Assembly: GCA_905221605.1 (NCBI GenBank)
Contig: CAJNDS010002713.1
Location: 93,441 to 157,440 of the forward strand
DNA from: Symbiodinium natans
Taxonomy: Eukaryota; Sar; Dinophyceae; Suessiales; Symbiodiniaceae
Direction of reading: 5' to 3'
Length of the DNA stretch: 64,000 nt
The notes under the pieces were generated by a model. It was given only the letters and a program-made list of their open reading frames with translations, did not search any database and was not told the DNA's origin. Positions 9,385-20,870 of the stretch are shown here, piece after piece (the first letter of the stretch is position 1; every line of letters begins with the position of its first letter). Position numbers and translations under genes: made by a program.

Positions 9385-12304
9385 ATATATATGTATGTGC
9401 AGAAAAGCCCTAACTCCTAAACCCGAACCATACACATATATATATATATATAAGCTCACCCCCCCCCCCCCATGATCTAGGTCGAAAGGCCTTTCGGGCC
9501 CATCGAAGCGAGATTTAAACCTAAGTCGGAATGAAAATTGAAAGGCCACTGGCCTCATTCGTAGTAAAACTTTTTTTAGAAATCTAAATTTGCCAATTAA
9601 AAGCCGCACCCTATGAAATCCTCTTCTGGGGCCTGCCTGTCCGTAACAAAATCTCACAAGAGCTTTATATGCAGAGGTTACAGCCTCAGAAATCCTCATC
9701 TGGGCTTCCTTCCTATTTTATTGAGAAAATGCTTCTACATAAGAAGCCCACACCCTACGAAAAGAATTCTATACTTAAAGGCCACACCCTATGAAATCCT
9801 CTTCTGGGCCCTCTTAATGAAATTTCAGTAGACTTGTGTCTGATAAAGCCACAGCTTCGTTCGTAATTAACCCAAGTAAAAAAATATTAAGAGGCCCAGC
9901 CCCAAGACATCCTCTTCTAAGCCTCATTGATTAATACCTATTTAGAACATTTTTGTTTTTCCCACACCTTGTGAAATCTTTCGCTGGCCCCATTCGTAAT
10001 GAAACGCAATTTGATTTCATATTGTAAGCCCACACCCTAAGAAATCCTCTTCTGGGCTTCGTTCGTAATTGAACCCAAGTAAAGCAAGTGTATATTCAGA
10101 GGCCAACCCCAGGACCTCCTCCTCGCAATGAAACCGAGTTAGAATTCTATATTGCAGACCATACCCTATGAAATCCCTTTCTGGCCCCTATTTGTAATGA
10201 AGATTAATTATAAAAAAAAATTACAAAGCCACACGCCAAGAAATCCTCATTAGACCTTCGTTTGTAATTAGACTTATTTTCGATTTGCCAAGATGCTTGT
10301 ATTAAAAAAAGCCACACCATTCTGGGGCCTGTTCGTAACAGAATCTCGTAAGAAGTTTACAATTCTAGGTAAGAAGCCCACACCCTAAGAAGTTGTGACC
10401 TAGGCTAGGTTCGTATGTAACTCTTGGACAGAAATTTATATCATGAGCCCCCATTTGTATTTGAATGTACTTACAATTCCATATTTAACCGCTAGGCCCT
10501 ATGAAATCCTCTTCTGGTGCCTATTAGTGAAATGTCAATAGACTTGTATATGATAAAGCCATAGCTTCGTTAGTAAATTAAACCCAAGTCAAACAAACAA
10601 ATTAAGAGGCCCCGCCACAAGACATCCTCTTCTAAGCTTCATTGGTTAATACCTATTTGGAATTCTATTTTGCAGACCACACCCTATGAAATTCTCCCCT
10701 GGCCTCGCTTCATACTACAATGTTATTTGAGGTTTGTATTAAAACGCCACACCCTAAGAAATCCTCATCTGGACTCGTTTGGAATTCCACTTAAATTGAA
10801 TTTTAAGTTTAGAGGCCACACCCCTTTGGACAGAATTTAAAAGGCCACACCCTAAGACCTGTGTATGGTAAAGCAACAGCTTCGTTCGTAAAACCAAACC
10901 AAGTAAAACAATTAAGAGGCCACGCCCTTCTAAGCCTCATTCGTTACTACCTCTTTGGAATTTCATTTTACCGACCACACCCTGTGAAAGTCTCCTCTGG
11001 CCCCGCTTCGTAATGAAATGTAATTTGAGGTTTGCACTAAAACACCACACCCTAAGAAATCCTCAACTGGACTTCCTTTGTGATTCCACTTAAATAGACG
11101 TTTAAATTAAGAGGCCACACCCCAAGACATCCTCTTCGAAGCCCCACTCTTTTTTAAGTCCAATTAGACTTTTGAATTGCAGGTCCACATCCTCAAAAGA
11201 ACCACACCCTAAGAAACCCTCTCTATTTCTTTTTTTTATTACTTTTCATATTAAGACGCCACATCCCAAGACATCCTCTTTTAAGCCTCATTCGTAATTA
11301 AATCTAATGGAACTTTACATGTTAACGCCACGCCCTGCATACCGAATAGGCTGAATTGAAAAAAAACGAATGGTGGGTGTGTTTGTGTGCTTTTCTCTGT
11401 GTGTGTGCAAGGCAGTCACATTAGCAGAAACAACGTATAACAATACACATTCTTTATACAAGAAAAGTATTTTTTGCAAAATTTGCTTAAAAAAAAACCC
11501 AAAAATCCAAAAATCCAAAAATCCAAAAATTCAAAACCATGGAGCCGGGAGGCCGCCTTTTTTGGATTTTTTGGTTTTCTCGAGGTTTTTTTGGTTTTTT
11601 TTGGAAAAATCCAAAAAAAACCATGGTTTTTTTTGGATTTTACTTGCTCCTGGCCTCAAAAACCTAAAAAACACATGGTTTTTTTTGGATTTTGAGTGAA
11701 AATCCAAAAAAACCCTCGTGTTTTTTTAGTTTCTGAGACCAGGAGCACCTGAAATCCAAAAAAACACGAGGGTTTTTTTGGATTTTCACTCAAAATCCAA
11801 AAAAAAACCATGTGTTTTTTAGGTTTTTGAGGCCAGGAGCAAGTAAAATCCAAAAAAACACATGGTTTTTTTTGGATTTTTCCAAAAAAAACCAAAAAAA
11901 CCTCGAGAAAACCAAAAAATCCAAAAAAGGCGGCCTCCCGGCTCCATGGTTTTGAATTTTTGGATTTTTGGATTTTTGGATTTGTGTCAAAATTTGCAAA
12001 TTCTGCAAAAAAGAAGTGTTTTTTGCATACAATTCTGTGTTTATAAGCCTGTCCTATGCAAATAATTCATAGACATGTTTACCAAATTGCATTTTCCTGT
12101 GTTTTTGGGGTGTTTTTTTATGTGGTGATGTGGAAGTAGTGCTAAACACACGCGTTTTTCACTATTTACAGGTTTTCTCGCATAGGACTAGACGTGCAAA
12201 AACAGGACATCGCCTAGCATAGCCAGCATGTCATTTTAATCGGTATTTACGAGGGTTTTTATAGAGACAAAGCAAAACCTAGATCATGGGGGGGGGGGGT
12301 GACC

Positions 12305-12357
<53 letters not shown>

Positions 12358-13975
12358 TGTATACTTATATATATGTATATATATATATACACACATATCT
12401 ATATGGTTTGAGGGCCGAAAGCTGTCCGCTGCGTTTTTGCTCTTTTATAATCGAGTATAAGCAAAACAAAGAAAAGTACAATGCAAAAACCAACGCCAAA
12501 CAACCAACAAGACCAGAACCAAAAACCAAAGAACCAAGCAACAAACAACCAACAAAAGCCCAAAACCCCAAAAAAACCCAAAACAAAAAACATCGGGAAC
12601 TCCTGGAAACAACGCTCATTTATGTTCTGTCTTCAAGAGTTCCCGAAAACTTTCTCCAAAGGCAAGCCAGTGTATTTCATGCCGAATCTTTGATGAATGT
12701 TGGCCTCCTCATAATTCCCGCATAATTCGACAATGAAATTGTACGCTCAGTCGTATTTGCTAAGCCTATTCCCGTCCCTATTGCATCCAGGAAAATGCAT
12801 ACACGTGCTACAGCTAGTAGAACTTGCCATAAATTGCGATATAATGGGTTTAAACCATCCGTAGAAGACTTCTGAGCTTAAGGGGTCACCCGAAAAAGAG
12901 TACAGTTAACATGGTTGCCATTAGCCGAATTACATTCGCCTTCCCCCATGTCTGAGTCATAAACTAAACCAAGACAAGATGGTATAGATAAATTGAAACA
13001 TGCTTCATGTGACAAATAACAATATGCGAAACACGATGCAACTCTTAACGTTAGTAATATTGTAAAGCTTTAAAATTATAGACATATACTCCTCAACATG
13101 ATTCTCTGCAAGGTGGGGATGTTGTAAAAGATGTTGTTTGTTTTCTTTTGAAATTGGTGGGCAGTCGAATGCAATACTGCCGGGAACACGCTTAACTCTA
13201 CCAGCTGCAGTAGCTGCATCTTTGTTGTTGGAAACCTATGGTGCCATGTTCTTTCTATCATTTTCATGCAACTCGTACGACCCAAATCTAAGAGTATCAA
13301 CGATTATGCGCCCAAGGTGGGCCACACAATAAACTACTGTTTGCCTAAGAACCCCCAAAAGCACAACATATTCTTCCCTGTAAGGGCAATAAGGGGAGTT
13401 TTTGCTTTTTGTTCTCTCTGTTTTTTGGGTCCTGAAGCAAATAGTAGTAAATACTCAACTCTTGAATCAAAGGCTAGATGCAACTACATGTTCGGATCGC
13501 TTCGCCCTTCCCTAGAAGCTTGTGTGTGTGTGTGTGGGATAGTCTGTGAACTTAGCCAAACCAAAAAATGGTAGCGGGTGGTAGCAGCAGCAGTTATGTG
13601 GCACCGTCTATGGGCATCTATAGAACCTGTCTGTTTTCGGTTGTGCACTTAAAATGTCGCAGACATATCAGAAAAGAACACTTTAACATCTCGAGTGACT
13701 CCATGTTTGTTATGAAAAAGTCGATCTGTATCCGCTGTGTTGATATTTTGACAAAACAGCAAATCAGCAAAAGCACAGCGGACAGATCTCGGCTTGAAAC
13801 CTATATGGGCTGATTTTGTATATGTTTCTATACACGCTCCGGTCACCCCAAATCTGCTTGCAGTTGTGTTGAGGCGATCAAGGGCAGCTCGGCTACGGCG
13901 AGGGTGGAGGACCCGCAGCTTTTGGGGCGAGGGCCCTAAACCCTCACACCTTGAACGCAGAACCCTTAAACCCCA

Positions 13976-14034
<59 letters not shown>

Positions 14035-16483
14035 TTGTTGCGTGGGGTGCCGGGGTGGGCGGGATGTGAGGGCTTTGGGACATCTTTTTGGACTTTGGTG
14101 GCTTCGGGGCTCTCAGGTTGTTTTGGAGGCCTGGGAAGAGAGAAGTAGCAGATGTTGTGACAACGGTCGTTGAGTATGCCGAACAATGAAGGACCCAAGA
14201 AGGGTTGAACATAAGAGCTGTCTTCTGCGCAACCCTCGTCGTGCATTGAGAGAGGAATGACGTTTAAGAATAACCATGACCCAGATTCCTAAACCCTGAA
14301 TCCTTAAACCCCTGAACCCTAAAGCCCAAATTTAAATCCCTAAACCCGGAATCCCAATTGCGAGATGCATTTTTCTCGCAACAGATCTGGTCGATCCATC
14401 TCGCTGTGTCGTTTGCATCCCGTGGCCTCAGGATTTTTTGGTAACAGGGTTTACGGTTTAAGGTTTAGGGTTTAGGGTTTAGGGCTGCCACTTCTATGGA
14501 AGAATATAAGCTAGTGTTTAGGGTTGGGGGCTGGGGCTGTAGGAGGATTTCTATGTTGGGACATGCGCCGGGGGGCATGAGGGGGTTAGTCAGGTGCCTC
14601 CGTAGACACCCCCGAAGCGCTGTAACCCTGAACCCTGAACCCTAAAACCTAAATTCTAAACCCTCAACCCTAAACCCTAAACCCCAAACCCCAAACCCCA
14701 AACCCTAAACCCGCCTAAACTTCTCGGAGGCGCCCGCTTCACGTGAACACCGCCTCCGAAGCGAACTTGTGAACTGCGGTATCGAAGAATCCCGGCTGCT
14801 CCTTCTGCCCACGGCGCCCCTCAGCAGCAAAACCTTCAACCCTGAACCCTAGACCCTAATCCCTAATCCCTAAACCCTAAACCCTAAACCATAAACCCTA
14901 AACCCTAAACCCTAAACCCCAAACCTAAAGCATCCTAAGCACCGAGCCCCGCACCCTAAACCCCAAACAACCCGGTGCCGGGGCCCTGAGCCCGATAGCC
15001 TCAACCGAACAGTTTAGGGTTTAGGGTTTAGGGTTTAGGGTTTAGGGTTTTGGGTCTAGGGTTAAGGTTTTCCCCCCCAAACCCTGAAAGCAACAACATC
15101 CCTCAGTTCCGAAGACCCTTCTGAGCAGAACCTGGACCTCCGAGGACCGGTGCGGAGAAGCTTGGCAGCTTTGGGGGCTTCGTTGCAGGGGCCTGCGAGC
15201 TCTGCAAAGAAAATGGAGGAGAACCAGCAACCCCAAAGGAGGGCCCAGTTGTATTCGGGACACCCCCCCCCCCTCCAGATAAACTGGGCGCATACACGAT
15301 GCCCTAACAAGTTTAAGGTGGGTGGGGACCCTTGCTCTTCTTGGGCAGCTCCCGAACCCCAAGATCGACCTTGCTGAGGAATGCTGCGGATGTGCTACTC
15401 ACCTACCTTTTTGGCCGCTATGCGGGCACGAAGAACTACCTTGCAGCGTGGCTTCAGACGAGTCCTTTGCACTGGGTTTGAGGTGCCTAAACCCTCAAAT
15501 GCTCAACCCTAAACCAGGCTCTTAAGATGGAGTTCGGCTCCTCCAAAACCCATAGGACAACAAACCCCGAATCCCGAAACCCACAACCCTAAACCCCCCC
15601 ACCAAGCCACCCTTGCAGTTGACCTGCAAGCACGGCGGGGGTGAGCGAGTCGGACAGACCCCCTGACCCCCCCAACCCGAACAGCACAAAATCACCCAAG
15701 TAGCCCTAGGCGTTAAGCAATCATCAGCCCCGAAGCCTCAAACCCTAAACCCTAAGCCCTATACATCCTAAACCCTAAGCTTTAAGCCAAAGGTCTCGGA
15801 CGACCGCAAGTGGTTCCAGGCCCGGCAATCATGTCTTGGCCTTGGGCTTCGAGGTTTCAGGGCTTAGGGGACTTGGTTCAGGGTTTAGGGGAACTCGTTT
15901 AGGGTTTAGGGTTAAACCCGAAACCCTAAACTCCAAACCCTAAACCCTAAACCCTCAAGCAGGAACCCTCAAATGAACTCGTGGGGTTCAAAGGGCGTTT
16001 CGCAGCATGAGCTGGGGGACGCACCCTTCCGCAACGCTCTCCCTGAGTTCCCTCCAGAGGTTTGAGCCCTAAACCCGAAAGCGTTTAGGTTTTAGGGTTT
16101 AGGGTTCGAAAGGGTTTAGGTTTTAGGGTTTAGGGTTTAGGGTTCGGGGACCCTCAACCCTAAACCCTGAAGTCTAAACCCTAAACCCTAAACCCTAAAC
16201 CTGAGACCCCAAAACCCTAAACCACCCTAAGCCCTAAACCGTCAACCCTAAACCCTAAACCCTGAAACCCTGAAACCCTGAAACCCTGAAACCCTGAAAC
16301 CCTGAAACCCTGAAACCCTGAAACCCTGAAACCCTGAAACCCTGAAACCCTGAAACCCTGAAACCCTGAAACCCTGAAATCCCTAAACCGTAAGAGCACC
16401 CCAAAGACTGAAAGGAGGTGGTGCGTGCCGAGCCCTGGCGATGCACCATTTGGATCACCAGCGACCGGTTTCAGCAGCTCTGA
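8698..16483 (+). CDS. NYN/PIN-like domain protein, 6 exons, N-terminus not found
   Basis: Probable NYN-domain (LabA/DUF88-type PIN-like) protein; characterised family members are metal-dependent ribonucleases. Six exons chain with closed phase: 8,698-8,841 (GT donor inside TTTAGGG), 14,730-14,815 (GC donor), 15,379-15,475 (GT), 15,793-15,819 (CAG|GC donor), 15,994-16,059 (GT) and 16,415-16,483 ending in TGA. They give 162 residues. Recognisable pieces are the first strand with acidic residues [20 protein letters not shown], then AVFAAPRIS, the helix with conserved Asn/Asp [16 protein letters not shown], and the late strand VSDDRKWFQ. The C-terminus is [16 protein letters not shown]. All acceptors are AG|G. 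The intron 8,842-14,729 is 5.9 kb and contains a distinct AT-rich element. Upstream exons must exist. The exon 4-5 junction is the least certain, and the family call rests on motif order. Confidence 0.58.
9070..9234 (+). repeat. CCCCAAA then CCCTAAA array
   Basis: About 14 homogeneous CCCCAAA units change abruptly to CCCTAAA units near 9,160, with one reversion. The array ends at the edge of the AT-rich block inside the NYN intron. Confidence 0.93.
9490..11330. repeat. Degenerate satellite, ~60-80 bp monomers with higher-order pattern
   Basis: Some 25 diverged monomers carry the core GCCACACCCTAAGAAATCC followed by TCTTCTGGGCCTCRTTCGTAAT and an AT-rich tail. A larger unit recurs: GATAAAGCCACAGCTTCGTT-type words start near 9,840, 10,552 and 10,867, each followed by ATTAAGAGGCC and the same series of monomers. 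No ORF over 75 codons runs through it. Confidence 0.75.
11445..12040. repeat. Long imperfect palindrome, centre near 11,743
   Basis: GGAGCCGGGAGGCCGCC at 11,541-11,557 pairs with GGCGGCCTCCCGGCTCC at 11,930-11,946. The arms continue outward through (AAAAATCC)n/(GGATTTTT)n and inward through several nested CATGG-bearing hairpins to the centre. Each arm is about 280 bp. A transcript would form a single very long hairpin. The apparent ORFs (many Lys/Pro or Phe) are by-products of A/T runs. Confidence 0.88.
12303..13960. other. AT-rich intronic block without telomeric repeats
   Basis: (TA)n/(TATG)n microsatellite at 12,303-12,405, an A/C-rich CCAAA-type tract at 12,480-12,590, then about 1.3 kb of ordinary AT-rich sequence. 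No ORF here shows recognisable motifs or flanking splice signals. Its composition is unlike the GC-rich exon islands. Confidence 0.5.
13975..14034 (+). repeat. Poly-C tract (~57 C)
   Basis: Homopolymer run immediately after AACCCCAAA, consistent with a CCCCAAA repeat decaying or slipping into pure C. Its true length is probably uncertain in the assembly. Confidence 0.95.
16257..16379 (+). repeat. Homogeneous CCCTGAAA octamer array
   Basis: About 15 tandem copies of an 8-bp variant (one base longer than the telomere heptamer), with almost no point differences between copies. It lies in the last intron of the NYN gene, 35 bp before the terminal exon. Confidence 0.95.
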
Positions 16484-18330
16484 GAAAGAAGTCGCGGCGG
16501 GGGGAGGGTTTGGGGTTTAGGGTGTAGGGTTTGGGGTTTGGGGTTTGGGGTTTCGGGTTCAGGCCCACTTAATTCGGGTTTCGGGTTTAGGGTTTCAGGG
16601 TTTAGGTTTTGTGCCACTCAATGAGGGTTTCGGGTTTAGGGTTTCGGGATTTTGGGTTTAGGGTCTAGGGCTTCGGCTGGGCAACTGGGTGGCATTAGGG
16701 GTGTACATGAGGGTCGGATCTGTGGGCCTTTCTGGGGTGTTCTATGATATTGTGGCATGCGCGTCGTCAGCTGATGTATGAGGAGGCAGAGTGGCAGATC
16801 CCCCGCGGAACACGGCTTCTCCACCCTAAACGCTTAAAACCCTAAACCTAAAACCTTAAACCCTCAACCCTAAGTCTAGCCCTAGAGGCCCTGCGTAAAG
16901 TCTCCCTATGTCAATGCTGTAGTTGCTCTGTCTCTTTGCTTGTGGGTCCTTATTGGGGTACCGATGATTCTTGCTGCATGGTCTCAGATTCAGAATAACA
17001 TGCATTGTTCTACTTCTTATTACCATCATTATGAGTTTTTTTCCTCATTCTCAGAAATACGGACCCGTTGTTTCGAGGTGCCCAAGATGGGGACCAGAAG
17101 GTAGAGTCAGTATCAATGTCAGTATCTGTTTTTTTTTGTCCTCTCGCTCCATCTCTCTCTCTCTCTCTGTCTCTCTCTCTCTCTCTGCCTTTCTCTGTCT
17201 CTCTCTAGATATGCAAATGTGTTTTTGTAGACGTGTATGTCAGTGTAGAGGTATGTGTATCTATGTCTACGCTTATGTATTCACGCCACACGATGGCGTC
17301 TTCGTGCTGAGCTCTTCTGTGATGAGCGGATTCATCGTGCTGTGCTTCAGCTTGACTTCTTCTGCCTCCTTGGCTCCCAGCCCAGAGGCTTCTCGCAATC
17401 GAGGAGGCCAAGAGCCCGTTCTGGCTAAGTGAAACAGTGAAGCGGCAGCCTGCGAAAGCCGTAGCCCGCAAACCTAGAGCCTTAACCCCCCCTCCCCACC
17501 CCCAAAGAGAAAAAAAAGGCAAATAGAACAGAATCCGTAGAGCCCCAAAGCCTCAACACCCAAGAACTCGTTCTTAAAGCCCTAAACTCTCGGAAACCGG
17601 AGGCTAAAGGTTTTCTCTACAAATAGCAAGAACCGCGCATGTACATTTGCATATATATATATGGTCATATATATATATATATATATGTACTCGGGCTCCC
17701 GGCCCCCCACCCCCCCCATGGTACACCCCCCCCTCCATGGTATCTCCCCTTTCAAGGTATTTCTGATCAACCCCCCCTCCCCATCCCCCCCCAAACCTCT
17801 CCCCTAAACCTTAAACCAACCTTAAACCTCGCACCCTCAACCTAAAACGTAAACCTTCAACCCCAAACGCCATTCCCCATTCACAGCACAGGCAGGTGGG
17901 GCTAAACCTTAAACCCTAAACTTATGTAAGCCCTAAACCTGAAACCCTAAACCCTAACCCCCCGAACCACACCCAAACCACAGGGGTAGCAAGCTTCAAT
18001 CACACCACGGCCTAAACCTTAGACCCTAAACCCCGAACCTTAACCCCCAACCACACCCACACCACGGGGGGGGGGGGGCCGCGGGTAGGCCCTAAACCTT
18101 AACCTTAAACCCGACCTCCCCAACAACACCCAACACAGGGGGGGGGAGGCGTGGGGGTAGGGATTCAAGGGAGGATGGGGGGATGGGGGGGGGGGGGGAG
18201 GGCGTGGCAGCCTGAGACCATATATAGACATGCATGTCTAGTTTATGTATGTGTGTATATATGTATTCAAACTTGCGTATTCAAACTTACATTTTTATTT
18301 TTGTATAATTTCTCCAGCATCACCTTCCAG
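16484..18330. other. Intergenic block, repeats and weak coding islands
   Basis: 16,505-16,680 is a TTTAGGG/TTTCGGG array with a duplicated CCACTYAATNNGGGTTTCGG word at 16,564 and 16,613. 17,145-17,215 is CT-rich and 17,645-17,690 is (TA)n. 17,700-18,190 is C-rich with several C or G runs. 17,285-17,430 is open on both strands (+ frame MSGFIVLCFSLTSSASL), but I cannot say which strand, if either, codes. Confidence 0.4.
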
Positions 18331-18473
18331 AGCGCTGGCTCAATACCACCCCTTTAAACAAGAAGTCTACCTTCATGCAACAGAAGGAGTCCCTATTGAT
18401 AGTGCCAGGTTGAAGAGCCGCTCTGTTGGGGAATCGCTCGTGGTTGAGATGTATATTCCCCAAGGCCCTAGGT
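18331..18473 (+). CDS. Exon candidate, unidentified
   Basis: GC-balanced island between an AT-rich tract and a CCCTAAA array. The + frame reads ALAQYHPFKQEVYLHATEG then VPIDSARLKSRSVGESLV and VEMYIPQG, with a plausible mix of residues and no low complexity. It has an AG at its start, and the 3' edge is uncertain. The product is unknown. Confidence 0.35.
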
Positions 18474-18588
18474 CCTAAGCCCTAAGCCCTAGGCCCTAAA
18501 CCCTAAACCCTAAACCCTAAACCCTAAACCCTAAACCCTAAACCCTAAACCCTAAATCCTAAACCCTATGTTGGGGGCACATTGAGCC

Positions 18589-20795
18589 ATGGCCGGCGGA
18601 TACGCCTTGGGGGGCGAGGCGGGGAGCTTCCGCGTGAGGGCTTCGAGGCCACAGAAGACCCTGTTGGAGATACAGCCCAAAGAGCCCAATACCCCTTAAT
18701 TAAGCAATGTACCTTAACTTATAAAGGGATCCTTAATATGATTTAAGGTATATTCCTTAATTAAGGGGTATTGGGCTCTTTGGGAATACAATCGCAGTGT
18801 TTTGACATGTTTTCGGGTTCAGGGTTCAGGTTTTGGGGTTTAGGGTAAACCCAAAAAACCTTAAAACTCTCCAACCCGTAAACCCCAAACCGCCCAAACC
18901 CTGTTTTGGATTCAAGGACTTCGAGGAGAGGAGAGGACAGGCATTCCTCCCGTGTTTTGGTAGAGTCCTCTCCCGCAGGGTTTAGAGTGTAGGGTTTAGG
19001 GTTTAGGCCCCTACACTCTCTGTGAATCTGAATGGGAGTTTTGAAAATTGGGAAGCGCTGTCTGCGAGGAGGCCGAGATCGCCCGCCTCAGTGAGACCAC
19101 CAAAGCGGCAGCGGCCGAGGTGAGGCTGTAATGTAGAAATACGATGATATAGTAGTTTGTGGGTTTTCGAAAATAGGGGTACCCTTCTGGGGGGTTCCAA
19201 AAAGGATTATGCAATATTTTAGGGTGTATAAGGGGTACCCTATGTTCGGAAATCCCCGTACAGTAATATCATCGTATTACAATATTGCAATATATTCATA
19301 TAGCATATAGCAATATGGCATCCCCAGGGACAAGATTCGGGGCGCATGTTGCACCTATGTTGAGGGTGTACATAGGGTTCAGGCTGCTTTTCTAAAGGAC
19401 CACCTTTTTTTATTTTGGTGGAAACTTCTGGTCCTGGTCATACAGGACTATGAGTCGCCTTTCGAGTCCTATGAGAAAGCGCCCGCCCCCCCCCCCCCCC
19501 CCCGCACCCGATTTCGAAGTGCGCACGTTTCTAGGCGATCTCGGACCTTCTGAAGGGAGCTTGCGGTTGAAATAAACCCTAAAGCCCTAAACCCCTAAAC
19601 CCTAAACCCTAAACCCTAAACCCTAAACCCCTAAACCCCTAAACCCTAAACCCTAAACCCTAAACCAGCGCTGTAAGCGCAACGATAAGGCAACGAGAGC
19701 CGGTCCCTTACGGCACCTCAGGTCCTTCGTCAGAGGAAACCCCCGAAGTTCGGTGTTCTTTGAGACGTTGTAGACCCTTCTGGAGCGCTCCACTTCTGGA
19801 GCTCAAGTGACGAATGTTTACGGTTTAGGGTTTAGGGTTTAGGGTAATGATCCTTGTTTTTTGTTGGCCCTTGCTTCGGGGGATTTCGCTATGGATTGGG
19901 ATGTTCCCCCTTATACTAGCAGTCCTTCACAGGGAGTATCGTACCCCCTATTATAATCCCTGTCAGTCAGCGCTTCCGAGGGTCAATCCGCACCTGAATT
20001 ATAGTCCCTATTGAGGACTTTTTCTTGTGCGGGGGAACATCCCAAGATATGGATGTAGATGGAGCCCGCGCGCACATTGTATGTGCAAGTAGAGGCTTGC
20101 AGCCGCATCCGCGCGCACATTTACATACACATAGGCATTCGCGCACAAGTATATATGTACATACATAGATATTTTATGTCTCTGTGTTTTTTCGGATCTC
20201 CTTTACCACGTCAGCGGCTGAGTGATATATAATATATATGTGTTTATGTCTGTCTGTCTGTATGTATGTAGGGACAAACCCGACACCCAAAAACCCGAAA
20301 CTGCAAACCCCAAGCCTCAAACCCCAAACCCCAAACCCTAAACCTACACGTGCAAAGTCTTGCCTGCGCCATGTCGGAGGTCTCCCGACTGCGGGCTCAA
20401 GCGGCCGATAAGGCCGCGCGCTTTTTGCATGTTGCAGGGAGCAGAACTTGGGGTTCGGGGGTTTGTCTAGGGTTTAGGGTTTAGGGTTTAGGGTTTAGTG
20501 TTCAGGGTGGCTCAAGGCGTCAAGACAGTACTCTGATGCTTCTCAGCGCAAAGAATCAGGCGTGGGGTGGCCTCTAAGCACGTCGAAGCCCCCAACCTCA
20601 ACCTTAAAGCCCCTGAGGCCTTAGAACCCTTACATCCTAAACCCCTAAACCCCAAACCCGAAACCCGAAGCCCTAAACCCTAAACCCGAAGGCCCCAAAC
20701 AACTCAAACCCCTAAACCTCCAAACCTTCTTTCCTGAGGAGTTCGAGGCCTCCCAGCTAGAGAAGCAGATCCGCCGCCTGGAGCGCCGCATTGCC
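18589..20795 (+). CDS. Unidentified gene with coiled-coil exons
   Basis: A likely first exon begins at the ATG 18,589 (MAGGYALGGEAGSFRVR, to about 18,668). Later exon-like islands on the same strand are 18,905-18,978 (GFKDFEERRGQAFLPCFG), 19,055-19,119 (SAVCEEAEIARLSETTKA, ending GCCGAG|GTGAGG), 20,370-20,440 (MSEVSRLRAQAADKAARFL) and 20,740-20,798 (PEEFEASQLEKQIRRLERRI). The last three are charged, with heptad-like Leu/Ile spacing, suggesting a coiled coil. Introns hold MITE family C (18,676-18,784), D (19,139-19,277) and A (19,896-20,045) copies and telomeric arrays. Phases were not closed across the set, so grouping into one gene is inference. Confidence 0.4.
18676..18784. mobile_element. 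MITE-like element family C, copy 2
   Basis: Left arm CCCAAAGAGCCCAATACCCC and right arm GGGGTATTGGGCTCTTTGGG are perfect inverted copies. The middle holds TTAATTAA on both sides, so the palindrome is nearly complete. It begins 7 nt after the end of the exon at 18,589-18,668. Confidence 0.85.
19139..19277. mobile_element. MITE-like element family D, copy 1
   Basis: Terminal ATACGATGATAT pairs perfectly with ATATCATCGTAT. Inner arms TTTTCGAAAATAGGGGTACC and its imperfect inverse flank a central ATTATGCAATATTTTAGGG. It starts 19 nt after the GTGAGG donor at 19,120. A second copy is at 51,991-52,095. Confidence 0.7.
19575..19665 (+). repeat. CCCTAAA array with CCCCTAAA units
   Basis: About 13 telomere-type units, four of them 8-bp CCCCTAAA variants in two pairs. 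Confidence 0.92.
19896..20045. mobile_element. MITE-like palindrome, family A copy 2
   Basis: Starts TTGGGATGTTCCCCC, then TTATACTAGCAGTCCTT, and ends GCGGGGGAACATCCCAA. The middle third (about 19,950-19,985) is unrelated to other copies and looks like an internal insertion. Confidence 0.8.
20055..20275. other. Degenerate CA/TG and ACATA microsatellites
   Basis: GCGCGCACAT and TATATGTACATACATA-type words recur without coding potential, followed by TCTGTCTGTCTG and GTATGTATG. Confidence 0.7.
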
Positions 20796-20870
20796 GCCCG
20801 GGGGCCCTTGCTTTGGATTGAGGGTTTTCTGCGGTCACGCAATCCACACAAGCTTCGGCCTCACCTCATA

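Larger units (their letters stand above)
9455..12302. mobile_element. ~2.85-kb AT-rich element with terminal inverted repeats
   Basis: The left end reads TCACCCCC...CCATGATCTAGGT (9,456-9,482). The right end, read on the minus strand from 12,302, gives the same TCACCCCC...CCATGATCTAGGT. Both ends abut (TA)n microsatellites (9,334-9,452 and 12,303-12,405). Inside there is no TTTAGGG repeat at all, unlike everything around it. It contains a degenerate satellite (9,490-11,330) and a long palindrome (11,445-12,040). No transposase-like ORF is visible, so it would be a non-autonomous DNA element. The C-run makes the TIR partly low-complexity, but ATGATCTAGGT matches outside the run. Confidence 0.55.

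Noticed and set aside
13649-14212. 187-codon minus-strand ORF with poly-Gly
   Set aside because: Generated by the poly-C tract; the rest has no motif and lies within the NYN intron.
20506-20520. Possible spliced-leader relic (TGGCTCAAG)
   Set aside because: Only 9 bases match the dinoflagellate leader end and no coding relic follows, so chance is likely.
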